NCBI GenBank assembly: GCA_025529335.1
Contig: JAMYHX010000133.1
Span: 24,494-88,493 of the forward strand
From: Rhizopus sp. PT2906
Lineage: Eukaryota > Mucoromycota > Mucoromycetes > Mucorales > Rhizopodaceae
Direction: 5' to 3'
DNA: 64,000 nucleotides
Positions 12,604 through 25,054 of the stretch are shown piece after piece. A program made the translations under genes and the position numbers. Under the pieces are notes generated by a model. The model saw only the letters and a program-made list of their open reading frames with translations, did not search any database and was not told the origin of the DNA. Each line of letters opens with the position of its first letter. Within the stretch, counting starts at the first letter, position 1.

Positions 12604-14592
12604 TTAGTCTGAATCAAAGGTACAAGTAGTTCCATATGTCTTTCCACGAATGACAGCTATTATAAGGCGATGTTAGCAAGTCTTATCATCAAATATGTTT
12701 CTTTACCTTCAACTCTTAATTCTACTTCACCAAAATACATTTTAATTGTTAAATCGACCTTTTCACCTTCCATTACACCAGTTAAAGCAGGCATGGGAAT
12801 AGTAAAGTTGGCAACTTTATGTACACCTGGACTTGTTGTGTACCTAGGCTGTTCTTCAGTATCAGCTGCATATAGAGTACAGGTAGTATGATGGGGATAA
12901 TAAGCAAAGAAATCTTTTGAGACACAGTTATCGATATCCAATGGTTGTCCTCTTTTAACATAAACTGAGAAACGATTATCACAGCGCACGCTACCGTCAG
13001 CACGAACAATCTTATAGCTTGGTGGATCAACACCTTCTTCAAATGTAGTGGTGGTATCAATACCGTACCAGTAACGAGGGATACGTGTTGTTACTATGCG
13101 AGGGTTTAGGCCAAAGTAAACAGCGCCACGAACAACCGCAAGCTCACAACGAGGAGGAACAGCCACAAGGCCAACACGGGAACCAAATTCTTGTTGAACA
13201 CGTTCAAATAAATAGTTTGATGAACCAAAACCACCTACTAAAAAGATAGCTTCTAATCTTCCAGCCTTTTGCAATTGCTCCTCACACAAGTTGAGAACTT
13301 CCTTGATAACAGGCTCGAATACTTCTTTCTTTAACTCCGCCGCTGTTAAACAAAGCACACCATCTTCAAGTCCTATAGCTGGGTTGTTTAGTGATGCCAA
13401 ATTCATTGAAGCAGGCAATGTGATGAACTGATCTTCTATGCCATCAAATTGTGGTTTAATCAATTCAACAAAGTTATCCATCATTGATTCAAAAGCAGAG
13501 GCTGGAATGGAAGACAAGTACTCTTTAAACTTCTTTTTCAGTAATTTACGCATTCTGCGATCTAAGAACACTGAACCACAGGATTGACCATGACCTTTAG
13601 TACATTCACGTAACTTTCTTCCGCTACGTTCATCAATTTCAAAAACGATTAAATCGACAGTACCACCTAGGAGCTGATAAGTATTATAATAATCACTTCA
13701 TTGTTATTGTTTACCTCCTGCATCACAAATCATGAATCTATCATTATGCTTTAAATTAAATTGTTCACACTTCTTTTCACAATAAAGGGCAGCAGCTTCA
13801 GGTTCAGAAATAAGCATCAGTCTATCACGGTGGTCATCTTCCTTTATCAGTCCAGCCATAATAGCGGCTTCACGCATAGTTGCTTTTGCTTTGTCAGACC
13901 ACATGGCAGGAACAGTCAAACACTTTCAGGGACAGAATAAGTATAAGCTAAGCAATGATAAATGTGACTTACATATCTATATTGATGTTGGCTATAGTTC
14001 TTTGCAAAGCCCTTTTTCAATTCAGATACAACGTGTTCATGGAAAGCACGGAGATAGTCGGATATCGCTTCAACGATGGTTAAACCGTTAGGAAGAGGAG
14101 GCAGTTCCTTTGCAATATTTTCGTCCAAATAAAGTTTATATTGCTTTAATAAAACTGAATTACGGGAATTTGGACGCTGCATTTCTAAGCGAGCAGCATT
14201 TGCCCACTGTGTCATTTCTTTAGTGTTGCCTTGGTAAAAATTAAGAGTGGGTGCCTATAAAGGAATTTATATAAATGTCTTCCTTTGTTCATTGCTTTTT
14301 ATTTACCTTGGGATAAACATTATTGTTTTGTTTTGGCCTATTTAAGAACAAAAAAAAAGTCATTTAGCTATTCTAGTGATGACAATGAACTTAGTCTTAC
14401 CAGCGAACAATGTCTACTACTTCATCATTTTGTATAAATGCGTAAGAACAACCAGAAAAGGTTGTACCTAGAAATTACCGAGAAACGAGACTTAGTTTAC
14501 TTGCTACTATACTACACTTCTTTTTTTATACCAAAGTCAATGCCAATGACAACCGGGTAATCATTTATATGAAAGGGCTTGGACTGTGCCAT
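12604..14592 (-). CDS. HSPA12-like Hsp70-family ATPase
   Basis: This belongs to the divergent Hsp70 branch typified by animal HSPA12A/B, which has the actin/Hsp70 ATPase fold but lacks a standard substrate-binding domain. Exons: 14592-14532, 14467-14401, 14337-14307, 14254-13973, 13922-13715, 13666-12707, 12656-12604; 553 aa. Visible nucleotide-binding motifs are phosphate-1 VVIGIDFGTTFSGCSYAF (residues ~14-31), phosphate-2 DAGGGTVDLIVFE (~214) and the adenosine motif FLVGGFGSSNYL (~365). LTVPAMWSDKAKATMREAA and LISEPEAAALYC are also typical of the family. The protein ends shortly after a beta-rich segment (EVELRVEG...), with no EEVD tail. Such genes are often multicopy in Mucoromycota, from general knowledge. 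Client and cellular role are unknown. Confidence 0.9.
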
Positions 14593-15164
14593 TTTATTTC
14601 GTAAAGAAAAAAGAGAGAGGAGGAAAAAGTAGGACTTTTTCAAAAAATGTATAACTTTTTAGGTTCAACGCCACTCTTTTTGTACACATGAGAATGACTA
14701 GATTCAGATAGTTGTTGTAACTGCTGAAAAAAGGCAAGATTATTGGTGATAGAGAAGCAATAGATCGAACCTTGTCTATCTAAAGAAGTCTATTTGAGGC
14801 TTGAAAATAAGGTACGGTGCTCTAGTGACTTTACACCGTTGCCTGGTATTTTATTTCTATATTTTTGCTATGGCAACTATGAGATGATTTTTATACTTTG
14901 TGTACCTTTTACCACCAGTCCAATTCATTTTTCATGTAAAACAAATAAAAAGAGAGAAAAAAAAAGAATAAATATAATAAAAAAATGTTGTCACTTGGAA
15001 TAGATGACGATGATGTGTGTATAATCTCCTTAAAAAATAGAAGATCCTTTGTATATATAAATATACATTATACATTTATTTATATTTTCTCTTTTCTCTT
15101 TTTCTAATATTCAGGGCAACTTGTTTAATATAACTTACATTCATTATTTATCAAGACGTTCCCC
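14593..15164. other. intergenic, between divergent genes
   Basis: This 572-bp spacer separates the HSPA12-like start from the RhoGEF start. It is AT-rich, with A-tracts near 14940-14985 and a T/C-rich run near 15080-15106 ahead of the RhoGEF start. No gene or repeat was recognised. Confidence 0.55.
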
Positions 15165-18100
15165 ATGGTACATACACATATACAGCATACATATATGATA
15201 GAGTACGAACAAATAAACATGACTCCAGCAGAAGCAATTCGAAATCAATACTATCTTTCTCAGCAAGGTCAATCATCATCAAATCAAAACGTTCCTGATA
15301 AAATACAGTTGCCGCGACAAGAACCTCAAATGACACTATATGAACCACAGTCCGACCAGGAGCCTAAAATTGTATTGGAACACAATAATAATAGTAATAA
15401 CAATAATAGCAATGCATCTGAATTTCAAAAAAGTTCAGATCATATTATCAGAAGGAATAGTAGCAAATTTCTTTTAAAGTTATCAAAGTCAACTGCACCT
15501 ATGAGGGCGAAGCTCTCTACGTTATCTCCAAGTAAATGTAAGATTTAGGGGGAAAAGGGAGGAAGGAGAAGAATCGGAGTAAGGGTGATACTTATTCATG
15601 CAAATTAGCTCAGTTGGATCAATTATGGGCAAGCTCATCAAGCACATTAACACGTCCAATAAGAAAATCAGCAGAAAGTGTACATCATTTATCATTATAT
15701 AGAAGAAATAGAAGTTATTCTAAAAATGAACGATCACAGTCATTCTCATTTGAACAGAAAGTGCCCAATACCATATCATGTGCTTATCCTGCGCTTCTCT
15801 CCAACGTAGCCGAGGCATTTAAAGAAAGTATCATTGTTGGCACAAGGGTAAAGGATAATATCATATATCATGATGTATTTGACGGAAAAGATGCTGTGGT
15901 AAATTTTTTTTTTTTTTCATGTGAAAAGATTATGTAACTTACAGCATTATAGGACAAGCTTTGCTCTATTCTCAGAACACCAGATCGAGACTTGGCAAAA
16001 CTAATCGGACGAGCATTGAATCACCAAAAGTACTTTCATGACGTAAATTATGAGCATAAACTAAGAGATTCAGATAAAGAACTATATCAATTCAAAGAAT
16101 TAAACGGGATACCAACGCCAACAAAAAGAAAAATAACTAATAGAAAGGCAACAAAAGATGAACGAAGGAATGCGAGATTACCTAACGGAGTGTTCACTTT
16201 GTGGACACGCTGTTATTCACCAACTTGCTCTATTGACAGTGTATGCTACAGTACATCGTGTCCTACAAACAATAGAAAGGTAAAACCTTGCATCTGATGT
16301 TACAAGTGTTACAAGAAGAGTTCTTATGCAAGACATTCAGGGCTCTAGTCCAATTAGGGATAGCAAAATCAAGGTAGAAAGATCGATCAGCCAGAACTCA
16401 CTGAATGTTGAGAAAAGGGTACATCTGCATTATTTCTTTAAACTTCCTCTAACATTACTTCTTTGCAGGAAGATAGACTATGGCAGTATACAGTTCCAAA
16501 AAGCGTCTTGAATAGTTTATCACTAAAGGAAAGGAATCGACAAGAAAATATATTTGAACTGATTTATACAGAACAAGATTTTGTGAATGACCTTGCTTAT
16601 GTAGAAGAGGTAAAACAAAAAAGAAGACAAGAGTATTTGCTCATAGCTTTGAAAAGAGTTGGATCTTTGCCTTGAAAGATAGTGATTGCATACAAAAAGA
16701 TAGACGTGATCAATTTATTAAAGATCTGTTTTGGAATATATCTCAAGTTAGAAAAACAAATCAGCTGCTCGTACAGGAGCTCTCATTATATCAGTCTACG
16801 CATCAAGTGGTTGATCAGATAGGACATATACTATTAAAGCATGTCAATTCTTTTGAACCTTTTGTTACGTATGGTGCGCACCAGTTCATTAGCAGGCATA
16901 TTTTCGAAACTGAAAAATCATCAAATCCCGCATTTGCAAAATTTGTCGAGGTAGAATAAAGTATAGTAAACAAAAAAAAAAGTAGCTTACATTTGTAGAA
17001 TGTTGAAAAACTTCCTGAATCACGTAAACTGGAGCTAAACGGTTACCTGGCAAAACCAACGACGCGCTTAGGTCGATATAATCTTTTATTAAAAGAGATA
17101 TTGAAAAGAACACCAGAAGATAATCCAGATACAGCAGCGCTTCCAAAGGTAATGGAAATAATCAGCAATTTTCTGTCCAGAGTCAATGAAGAAGTAGGAA
17201 AGACGGAAAACAGATTTTGCTTACAACTCTTACATGAAAAGTTATCAGACGCTACAAAGAACTATCCGTATAAGGTAAGCTGATGAGTAGTTAAATGGTC
17301 TTCTTGTCTTTAATTGCTTCTTTAAGGATGAACTAAACCTACTAGCTGAGGAACGCCGTATTATATTGAAAGGAAGCTTAAAAAGAAAAGTATTAAATCA
17401 CGCATCTGAAGCAGCAGATATTCATATTTACATACTGGATCACTGTTTGCTTATCATGAAATCAAAATATTTTGATCACGCCGAAAAATACAAATTATAT
17501 AAAAAGGTAAGTTAACCTACTTGGTCGTGTTTTGATCATTAACTCTTCTTTGCTTTTATTTTAGCCTATTCCTCTTGCTTTATTGACTATCTCGTTGCCT
17601 GAGCCTAACAAAAGGTCAAGTTCGATTATACCTTATACAATAGGAGCATCGACAGACGCCATTTTCCTTCTACCATCTTATTCTACTTCGTCCACCGGAA
17701 GTAATAGCCATAAAACAAGGTTTCCCCTAAACTTTACTCACTTGGGTCGACATGGTTCAGGCACTCTGACATTGTATGCTTCTACATTAGCAAGCCAGAG
17801 AAAGTGGTTAGACACAATCGAAAATCACAAGAGAATGATAATGGAGCAAACAAAAGCGTTCAATATTGAAAACATTAGTCACCAATTCTTCAACACATTC
17901 TTCAAAGTAAATTGTGCGGCTGCCTATAATCGTTTTCTGTTTATTGGCTGTGATCACGGAATATACGTCAAATACTTGGATAACAACGAAGATGACGAGC
18001 ACGAAGGAATCAAGCGTGTTCTACATCTCAACAAAGTTTCACAGATTGATATACTGAACGATTTAAAAATCATGTTGATATTGGCTGACAAAACACTGTA

Positions 18101-19132
18101 CTTTTGCTGCTTGGACACATTAATAGATGGAGAGAAACTATTGACTACGATGCGTGTCGAGCAGCAGAAGGAGGCCAGCACTACCTCAAATGACGCGGAA
18201 TGTTCAGGCAATAGTCAGCATTTGCGAAAGATTAGCAGCAGTGTCTCATTTTTTAAAGTGGGAAAAGTGTTTGACAAGACGACGTCTGCAGATAAACCAG
18301 TAGAAAGAACTCTCATTTGCTATGTAAAATACAATGCGATGACATCAACTATTCGCGTACTTGAGCCTCGATCAAATACGCAGGATATCAAAAAGAAGAA
18401 AATTAGCAAGGGTACAGGTGTCTTTATGAGGACAAGTGCAGCTGATTCGCTTTGCTTATTTAAAGATTTGTACATACCAGGAGAAGCTACTTCCATTCAA
18501 TTCTTTAAAAGCGTTGTCTGCGTTGGAAGCGCCAAAGGTTTCCAAATGGTCGATATAGCATCAGCAAGAGTTCAAAGTAAAAACTATTGATAGAAATCAT
18601 TCTCACATTATCTCATCATGCCTCTTTACATAGGCGTATTAGATCCAAATGATCAAAGTCATCAGTTTATCAAGCAAAGGGAAACACTTCGGCCAATCGC
18701 AATGTTTAAGCATCCTAATGGAAGTATTTTGCTTTGTTATAACGGTATAGTAAACTTTACTTTTTCGCAAATATCAAAACTAAAAGAGATTCTCAGAGAT
18801 CGCCTTTTGCATTGATAGAAAAGGTCGAAGAATAAAATCAGACTGGATGATCGAGTGGGAAGGGCATCCTCACAGCTTTTCTTTTCACCATCCTTTCATT
18901 CTAGCGTTTGATAGCAGCTTTATAGAGATTAGACATGTAGATACTGTAAGTGTCATCGTATGCTTATAAACAAAAAACTTATAATCTATATCAGGGAAAG
19001 CTAGTGCAAGTTATACCAGGAGTCAGTATACGATGTTTACAGCCTAACAATACTACTGAAACAACCATTTACTGCGTAAGAGAAGATGAGCATAGAACAG
19101 GAACTGAGATCATTTTTGGTTTAAGGAAATAA
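15165..19132 (+). CDS. Rho guanine-nucleotide exchange factor, DEP-DH-PH-CNH (Rom1/Rom2 type)
   Basis: This protein activates Rho1-type GTPases at the plasma membrane, upstream of wall synthesis and the Pkc1 pathway in yeasts. Exons: 15165-15537, 15609-15898, 15953-16279, 16341-16418, 16469-16609, 16657-16950, 16999-17274, 17327-17506, 17565-18576, 18634-18744, 18797-18945, 18995-19132; about 1,122 aa. Domains in order: an Asn/Ser-rich N-terminus; DEP (~190-270; FKESIIVGTRVKD, LIGRALNHQKYFHDV); DH (~375-565; RQENIFELIYTEQDFVNDL, AKPTTRLGRYNLLLKEIL); PH (~600-735); CNH (~760-1110; FLFIGCDHGIYV, LRPIAMF, RHVDT, VQVIPGVSIRCL). This is the Rom2 layout, though shorter than the yeast protein. An in-frame ATG at 15219 is an equally good start. 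It converges on Hook with a 52-bp gap. Confidence 0.93.
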
Positions 19133-19184
19133 TAATAAAAAGACAGAAACTACAATATGCTCTTTTCATTTATTTACTAGTAAT

Positions 19185-22133
19185 TTAACGTCTCTTGAGT
19201 TGGTTATCAAGGGTGTATCGTTGTTGTCCAAGCCATGAATTGGGGAAAGCTTTGGCCATAATGATATCTTTGGTTGCTCTTCTCGACATATCGTACCATG
19301 CAGAGATAATAAGATGTTGCTCACGACGAGACTGAAGGCGAAGTTCGTGAATTTGTTTCTTGAGCTTCTCTGTTTCTTCTTCACGAAGGGCAACTTCAGC
19401 TTTTAATGATGAAACAGCTTCATCAAAATTGCCAGAATTTCCATCATACTTTTGCTCTTTCAATAACTTATCTTGTTGCTTGATAAACTATTATTGACAA
19501 AGGTAAGTTCTTTACATTATCCTAACTAATTCTTTTTTCCCACCTCTTTGGCTTTCTTAAGTTTGAGTTGAGCTTCTCTTAATTGCTCCTGCAATTGTAT
19601 TGCTTGCTGCTGCAAATGAGCATTCTGCTGTTTGAGAGGTTCATCGTTTTGAGCAGCATAAGCAGCTAATGATGCCTTCATTTCACTATTAAGCCTTTGC
19701 TGCTCTCGTAACTCATCATTCTGCTCGAGACTTCGTCCTTGCAAAGCATCCTTTTCGAGCAAGAGCTTATTGATATCCTCAAGTTGCTTTTTGGTTTGCT
19801 CCTCCAAGTGCTTAGACTTTTGCTCCATTTCATAATACTTGGTGCGGATGTCTTCGGCGCCCTCAGCATCATTAAATCTACCTTCTTCGATTTTTTTCTC
19901 GAGCTTAGCTACAGTTTCGCGCAAAGACTTGATTTCTTTCTCAAGTTCAATGGTGTGCAAACGAAGAGAAAGTGTATGTGCTGACTGGTCAACAAGTGCA
20001 TCAGGTATACCTTCGCGAATGCGTGCCATGTCACTTTGCAAGATATCACGTTCCTGAGACACTTCGATATAACTCTTTTCAAACTGTGTCTTTAAACGGT
20101 TTGCATCATCAAGCAAATGTTGAAGCACAACTGCTTTCTGGCTACGGCCAGCTGCTTGTTCCTCTTGGAGCTTCTTGACCTGACGCTCGAGTCGTCGATT
20201 GGCCAGTTTACTATTTGAATGTGAGCATTTAAATATGCTTATTGTTAAAGGTAATCTTACAGTTCGGTGACATTGGTTTCCTTCAATGTGTCTTCCAAGG
20301 AATCATTTAGATTGAAATCATCTATGTCCATATCGTCAGCATCGACTTCCTTAGAGCGTTGAGTAGCAGGCTTATCTGTGATAACAGCACCCACTATTAC
20401 AAAGAAACAAAAAGTTAGAAGCAAGTAAATGGTGAATAGAAAGATGCATACTTCCAAGCTGTGCTTCCTGAAGATGATCCTCAAGCAGTTGTATACGATC
20501 TGAATCTCGTAATCTTTCATCTTCCATCAGCTCAAGCTTCTTTGTCGCCTGAACAAGCTCATAGTCCAGTCGGTTCTTCTCTCGTATCAGCTCATTATTT
20601 TGAGTCTGCAACTCTGCTACTTGATCTTTGTATGATTCCATCAAGGACTTGAATGCTATAAGGCTACCATACTCCTCCTCTAGTTTCTGTGAGTGTTCCA
20701 GTAAGGCATGATTTCGCTCTTCAAGTAGCTATTCATAATTTTATTATATCGTCTTGTCATTTATATTGTCTGTTTACCTTAACCTGCCTTCTTAGATCAG
20801 CAGTTTCTTCTAATTTCTTCTTATACTTTTCAATCACATTCTCTGCCTTTTGAAGCTTTTCTGCTGTGTGTCTGTATTCGTCTAACTGATCCTTTAGCTT
20901 TATTGCTTGTTCTTCATACTTTGTAGCGTCTTCACTCTAAAGAGAATATTATTATTGAGCGCTTTCCCACGCTTTCGTTTTTTACCCTTCGCAGTAACTC
21001 CTTAATTTGACCGCTTTGTTCCTCTAATCGTCTTTCCTGCTCCTGTCTTATATCCTCACTTCGTTGTCTATATCAAGAAAAGATGAACGAGGTTATAAAT
21101 TGAGAATGAATAATGCATATCGATCTTTACAAATCCTGTTTCAAATGCTCAATTTCTGTTCTCATGATATAGTCAGCTCTTCCTGTTTCGTTTGCCTGTG
21201 CAACAGCTGCATCCATATCTCTCAGTCTATTCTGTAGTTCTGTTCTGTCTGCCTCGAGTTTATCCTGAAGAAAAAGGGAGTAAGCTAATTGTCATTCTCT
21301 GTTTCTAGCAATATCAATTACATATTTAATCAAGAGCTCTGAATGTTTATCGATCAATTGTCTATTCTGTACTTCTAGCTCTTCTTTCTCTTTTGACATT
21401 CTCAATAATTCACTTTGATATGATCCGTCATCTGCATACGAGCTGCGTGGGGTATAATTGGCAGAGGATTGTTGTAATTCGTCTTGTCGATTATCTTGTG
21501 TATATTGCATAAACTATGTCAAATATGATCAATATACGCGCCCTTTTTTGATTAAGCAAGCCTACATTATCAATTAAGAGCATAAGTTGTTGCTGACTCT
21601 GAGGAGACAATTGTTGAATCTTTTGGATATATTTCTCATTATCCGCACACACAACAGCTGTATATATAACAAAATTACATAGCTTCAATATTTCATGAAA
21701 ATTTGCTTCTTTTGCTATAGCGTTCAGATTCACCAGAGGAAAATTGCTAAAATTGTACCCAAGAACATCTTCATAATATCGAGAAATGAGCTTATATAAT
21801 TTTTTGAGGTTATTTATCTTGAAAACCCAATTCTCTCCAACATCAGCAGAACGAATAAGTTTGAACCATTTGTAGTCACTAAAATGCTTTGTTAAACGAG
21901 GCTTTATGTTTGGTTGTCAAACTTACATGGTTGAAAGAATTTCAAATAGAATAATACCATCTGAAAGTTCAGAGATGTGAGATATACTGTGTGAGATGTT
22001 GTCAAGGGAATTTATCTATATACCATTAAAAAACGTTTTCTCTTTTATATCCTTTATTTACCCATTCAACACAGGCTTGTGCTTGTAAGGCTTCTGTTTG
22101 ATTAATATCAGATTGGTCAGATAACCTCATCAT
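19185..22133 (-). CDS. Hook-family dynein adaptor
   Basis: Hook proteins link early endosomes to dynein and kinesin-3 on microtubules (HookA in Aspergillus, Hok1 in Ustilago). Exons: 22133-22062, 22015-21927, 21878-21566, 21513-21322, 21264-21131, 21067-20986, 20936-20778, 20728-20452, 20393-20261, 20210-19544, 19487-19185; 806 aa. Residues ~1-150 form the N-terminal Hook domain (ACVEWINSLDNI, SDGIILFEILS, NWVFKINNLKKLYKLISRYY). A long coiled coil follows (~165-700). The C-terminus holds the family's cargo-side segment EQHLIISAWYDMSRR...FPNSWLGQQR. The intron before the last exon uses a GTGGGA donor, the weakest in the model, but it keeps frame and gives KEFIKQQDK. The start could be Met1 or Met2, which are adjacent ATGs. 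Confidence 0.93.
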
Positions 22134-24127
22134 CTGTTTGTTGTTTCCCTTTTCTTTTTTTTTTTTCTCTCTCCCTATGCTTAAAAAGAAAAAAAAGAGA
22201 GCGGCCTAGAAACTGAAGAGGGGACTTTTTATGACTAAAATTATGTTTCTTCTGTCGGGGCTAAAAATTGGTTTATCATCTACTGGATACAACACAACTA
22301 AAGGAGACACTGAAAGAACGTGTGAGTACTTTATATACATATAAAAAAGGGTAAACAATAAGGACATTTATTATATATTAAACAGATTCCATGATAAGAA
22401 CAAAGTGTGTATATTTTCTTTTATATTTCATCAATTGTCAAAGACAACGCTACACGTTACATAAACTAATATTCCCTACATGTTTATTGCATATAAATAA
22501 ATAAATATATATTTATATGGTTATTACATTGCATATAGAAACCGTTGCCATGAATCCGCTTGAGGATATACTTTCTGTCAATTGATCATAATTTGATGAG
22601 TATATCTCAAGTTACATATATATCTTTTTTAGAGAGCACTCTCCAATAAGCATCGTTTATTATAAATAGTTGTAGTAAGCAATTATTATGCAAGGAATCA
22701 GCTTTATGCTAATATGGAAACCCGAATTTGACGTACAATACTACTTCAAATTCGTAATGAAAGGCTGTAGAGTATAAAGCACAGAGATATGCACAAGTTC
22801 AAAAAAAGAACATTTGTCTTGCTTCTTTTTACATCCATCACCTTTTATTAGTAAGATGACACTGCTTAAAAAATCCTTGTCTTTAATGACTCCTTGGTTA
22901 TTATAGACACCCATAAGATACAACAAACAGGTGACTTCCTTACGCCAAATTAAGGAGGACTTTATGATGACATCCTTTCTTCTTTAATATCATAATGCTT
23001 GACAATTACTGATTATTGTAAATGCTTTTCAAAATAATTACCTTACGGTAGGTATTCCTCTTTCGCAATGTCTTTAAATCAAATTTAACAGGCCCATTTC
23101 GGCCCGTCCTCTTCAATAGCGTAGTCTCGATTCTAGTCACTCAATCGAAAAAACCAAATACAATACTTTCGTTCAAGTAGTAATGACTACAACTAGAATG
23201 TTATTGATGCAGAATTACATCCTACCTCTTCACTGTGGCTATTCTTCAGCCTACTACATCCATAAATCCCAGGTTTTTTGAGCATCTAGAACAAAAGACG
23301 CACGCTTGTTTAATACTTCCAGGCGTAAGAGTCAATACAGCGATCAGAAGCGTACAAGTCTCCTTAAAGACCAATTTCCAATGCGTATGTATGTGTTCCT
23401 TTAAACGATGATTCCTGCCGCTATTTTAAAATTTACATAGTTAAAGAGTACAATAATAATGGCATTGTCAACATTAGTCTGGATTTTTCCAGATGCGCAA
23501 TAGAGTGTATCTCCTTACCCTTCGGTCGGCCATGCCCCCCGATTGCACAGGATGGAATAATTCCTCATTACTTCACCTATCACCTTTAATGACTCTCCTT
23601 GAAGGCTTCTCCTGCAGCCCTACGAGTAGTAATCCCTTTTGTTCGGCCAGCACCTTGTCTGATTTATCAATATCCCAGCAAATCTATGGAGCATTCTCTG
23701 TCTTTATGTCCTATTTTTGGAGCTCAAAACTTTTTTATTGAATACATTCGCTCGGCGCTACTCGCATATGGTGGGCCCTGATTTAACATTCGTGTTTATG
23801 CCTTCAAATAACCGAGGGTATTTATAAACTGATTTCTGTTTCAATTCAAGGAAGTTGCATTGATCAAAGGCAAGCTCATGAAGCTCTTCCTTTTTTTTGC
23901 ATACTTGTTCTTTTTTTACTCATTGGTACTATATGATTTCTTTTCCTTTCAAAACCATCACAAAATTTTAAACTCTTAAAATCATCACTTTAAAAATCTA
24001 CTATTATTGTTATATGATAAAAAGGACAATGTGCCCATCATGCATATGGAAGTAATGGATGCATGAATGAAGGCGAGTTAGCTGTACATTTTTATTGTTG
24101 GATAATATATCGTGGTCTATTCATTCT
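22134..24127. other. gene-poor intergenic region
   Basis: About 2 kb without an assignable gene. It holds A/T runs near 22150-22200, and a compositionally different, less AT-rich block at about 23050-23800. In that block, minus-strand frames give short protein-like pieces broken by stops. This could be an old decayed element, but I recognise no family and no flanking repeat. Confidence 0.4.
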
Positions 24128-24446
24128 TCACACTCTTCGGCACTCCATATGGATCTTTTTTGGATCCATAGGTAGAGCACAGAAAAATCCGAGATTTTGC
24201 ATTTCTGAAAACATTTGGGTATCTATAACGCGATTAGATCGAAACAAACTTATCAAATCGATAAGCGTACTTACATTCTAGATTCAATTTAATGCACTCG
24301 CTTTGACCATTCACGTTTTGTCGACAAAGTTCTTGCTCTTTTTGATCGATTGTGTATTCACTACCTGGAGAAGCGTTTACAAAGCTGTCAAGACGAGCAA
24401 GTTCTTTAACAGAGTGATCATTTTCGGCTTCATTGTTATTAGACAT
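24128..24446 (-). CDS. small Cys-containing protein (88 aa), unrecognised
   Basis: Two coding exons, 24446-24275 and 24222-24128, join across a 52-bp GTAAGT...TATAG intron to give 88 aa. A second 5' intron with a GTAAGT donor (donor near 24504, acceptor AG at 24452-24451) ends five bases before the ATG. Several well-formed splice sites in series argue for a real transcript. The protein begins MSNNNEAENDHSVKELARL and has a C-x9-C pair (CRQNVNGQSEC) and two further Cys near the end (FFCALPMDP...MEC) separated by 12 residues. C-x9-C spacing recalls mitochondrial CHCH proteins, but the second pair does not fit, so I do not assign the family. It sits just beyond a SINE and downstream of Hook's start region. 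Confidence 0.5.
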
Positions 24447-24614
24447 ATTGCTAAAATATATCGCGTTCAATTAAGATATCCTATTCACTTAAAAGTATCT
24501 ACTTACAATAATAGTGGCTGGTTCTTTTAGAAAAGAGAAAAAAAGAAAGAAAAAATTCAGCTTGTATTGTCCCAGGATCTATTACGTCAATGAGCACATT
24601 TTCAATTCCCGCTT

Positions 24615-24628
24615 TCGTATTTAGATAC
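24615..24628. repeat. left target-site duplication of the SINE
   Basis: The 14-mer TCGTATTTAGATAC is repeated exactly at 25041-25054, on the other side of the 412-bp SINE body. This is the footprint expected of target-primed retroposition. Confidence 0.85.
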
Positions 24629-24971
24629 GGTTAAACAATCTTTTTTATTAAACCCAAGTGGGCACGTAGTATTTTATACTGAAATTGCCCGGGCAAGTTC
24701 AACAAAGTGGGGTGTATAATGTGGTGGGGGTGAGAAGGTACTGGTGGTGGAGGGGGAAAGCATACAATCTAATGGGAGGTGGGTAGAGGGAGATAAACTA
24801 ATCATTATAATTGGTAGGCTAAGACTTGGTGGTGTTAGGGTTCATGCTTATTTCAACCTGGGCGGGTACCGCAATTATTCATAATTTGTTTATTTCCAAC
24901 GACCAACAACCGAGAACCATAGAAAGCGGCATTAAAACCCCCAAGAGCAAGCTACTGGGAGCGGTTCCGTG

Positions 24972-24980
24972 GGATTCGAA
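24972..24980 (-). promoter_or_regulatory. RNA polymerase III B box core in the SINE
   Basis: The minus-strand TTCGAATCC matches the core of the tRNA T-arm/B-box (GGTTCGANTCC). The preceding GG is replaced by AA, so the box may be weakened. Confidence 0.7.
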
Positions 24981-25014
24981 TTTAGGATTTTGGCTTCAAA
25001 TCAAAGATTTTTGA

Positions 25015-25025
25015 CCACTGAGCTA
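25015..25025 (-). promoter_or_regulatory. RNA polymerase III A box in the SINE
   Basis: The minus-strand sequence TAGCTCAGTGG fits the tRNA A-box consensus TRGCNNAGYGG at every position. Its partner B box is at 24980-24972. Confidence 0.75.
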
Positions 25026-25040
25026 GGGGCATAGGCCCCC

Positions 25041-25054
25041 TCGTATTTAGATAC
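25041..25054. repeat. right target-site duplication of the SINE
   Basis: Exact copy of 24615-24628. Its last base is also the first base of the adjoining terminal-inverted-repeat element, so the SINE inserted at the very edge of that element. Confidence 0.85.

Larger units (their letters stand above)
24629..25040 (-). mobile_element. tRNA-derived SINE-like retroposon
   Basis: Read on the minus strand, the element starts with a tRNA-like head. An A-box match TAGCTCAGTGG lies at 25025-25015 and a B-box core TTCGAATCC at 24980-24972, about 34 bp apart, forming an internal RNA polymerase III promoter. A non-tRNA body follows, with a C/A-rich stretch (the complement is the GT-rich run at about 24710-24790), and an A-rich 3' end near 24640-24655. 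The element has no coding capacity and is bounded by an exact 14-bp duplication. Mobilisation would need a LINE reverse transcriptase supplied elsewhere (established for SINEs). The parental tRNA is not certain. Confidence 0.8.

Noticed and set aside
15601..15630. tRNA-like A box (TAGCTCAGTTGGA) at the start of RhoGEF exon 2
   Set aside because: There is no B box at tRNA distance, no cloverleaf can be drawn, and the bases are coding in a well-supported exon.
23493..23781. Possible decayed transposon or gene in the less AT-rich block
   Set aside because: The stretches are broken by stops in all useful frames, with no terminal repeats or known motif. It is kept only as a note on the intergenic region.
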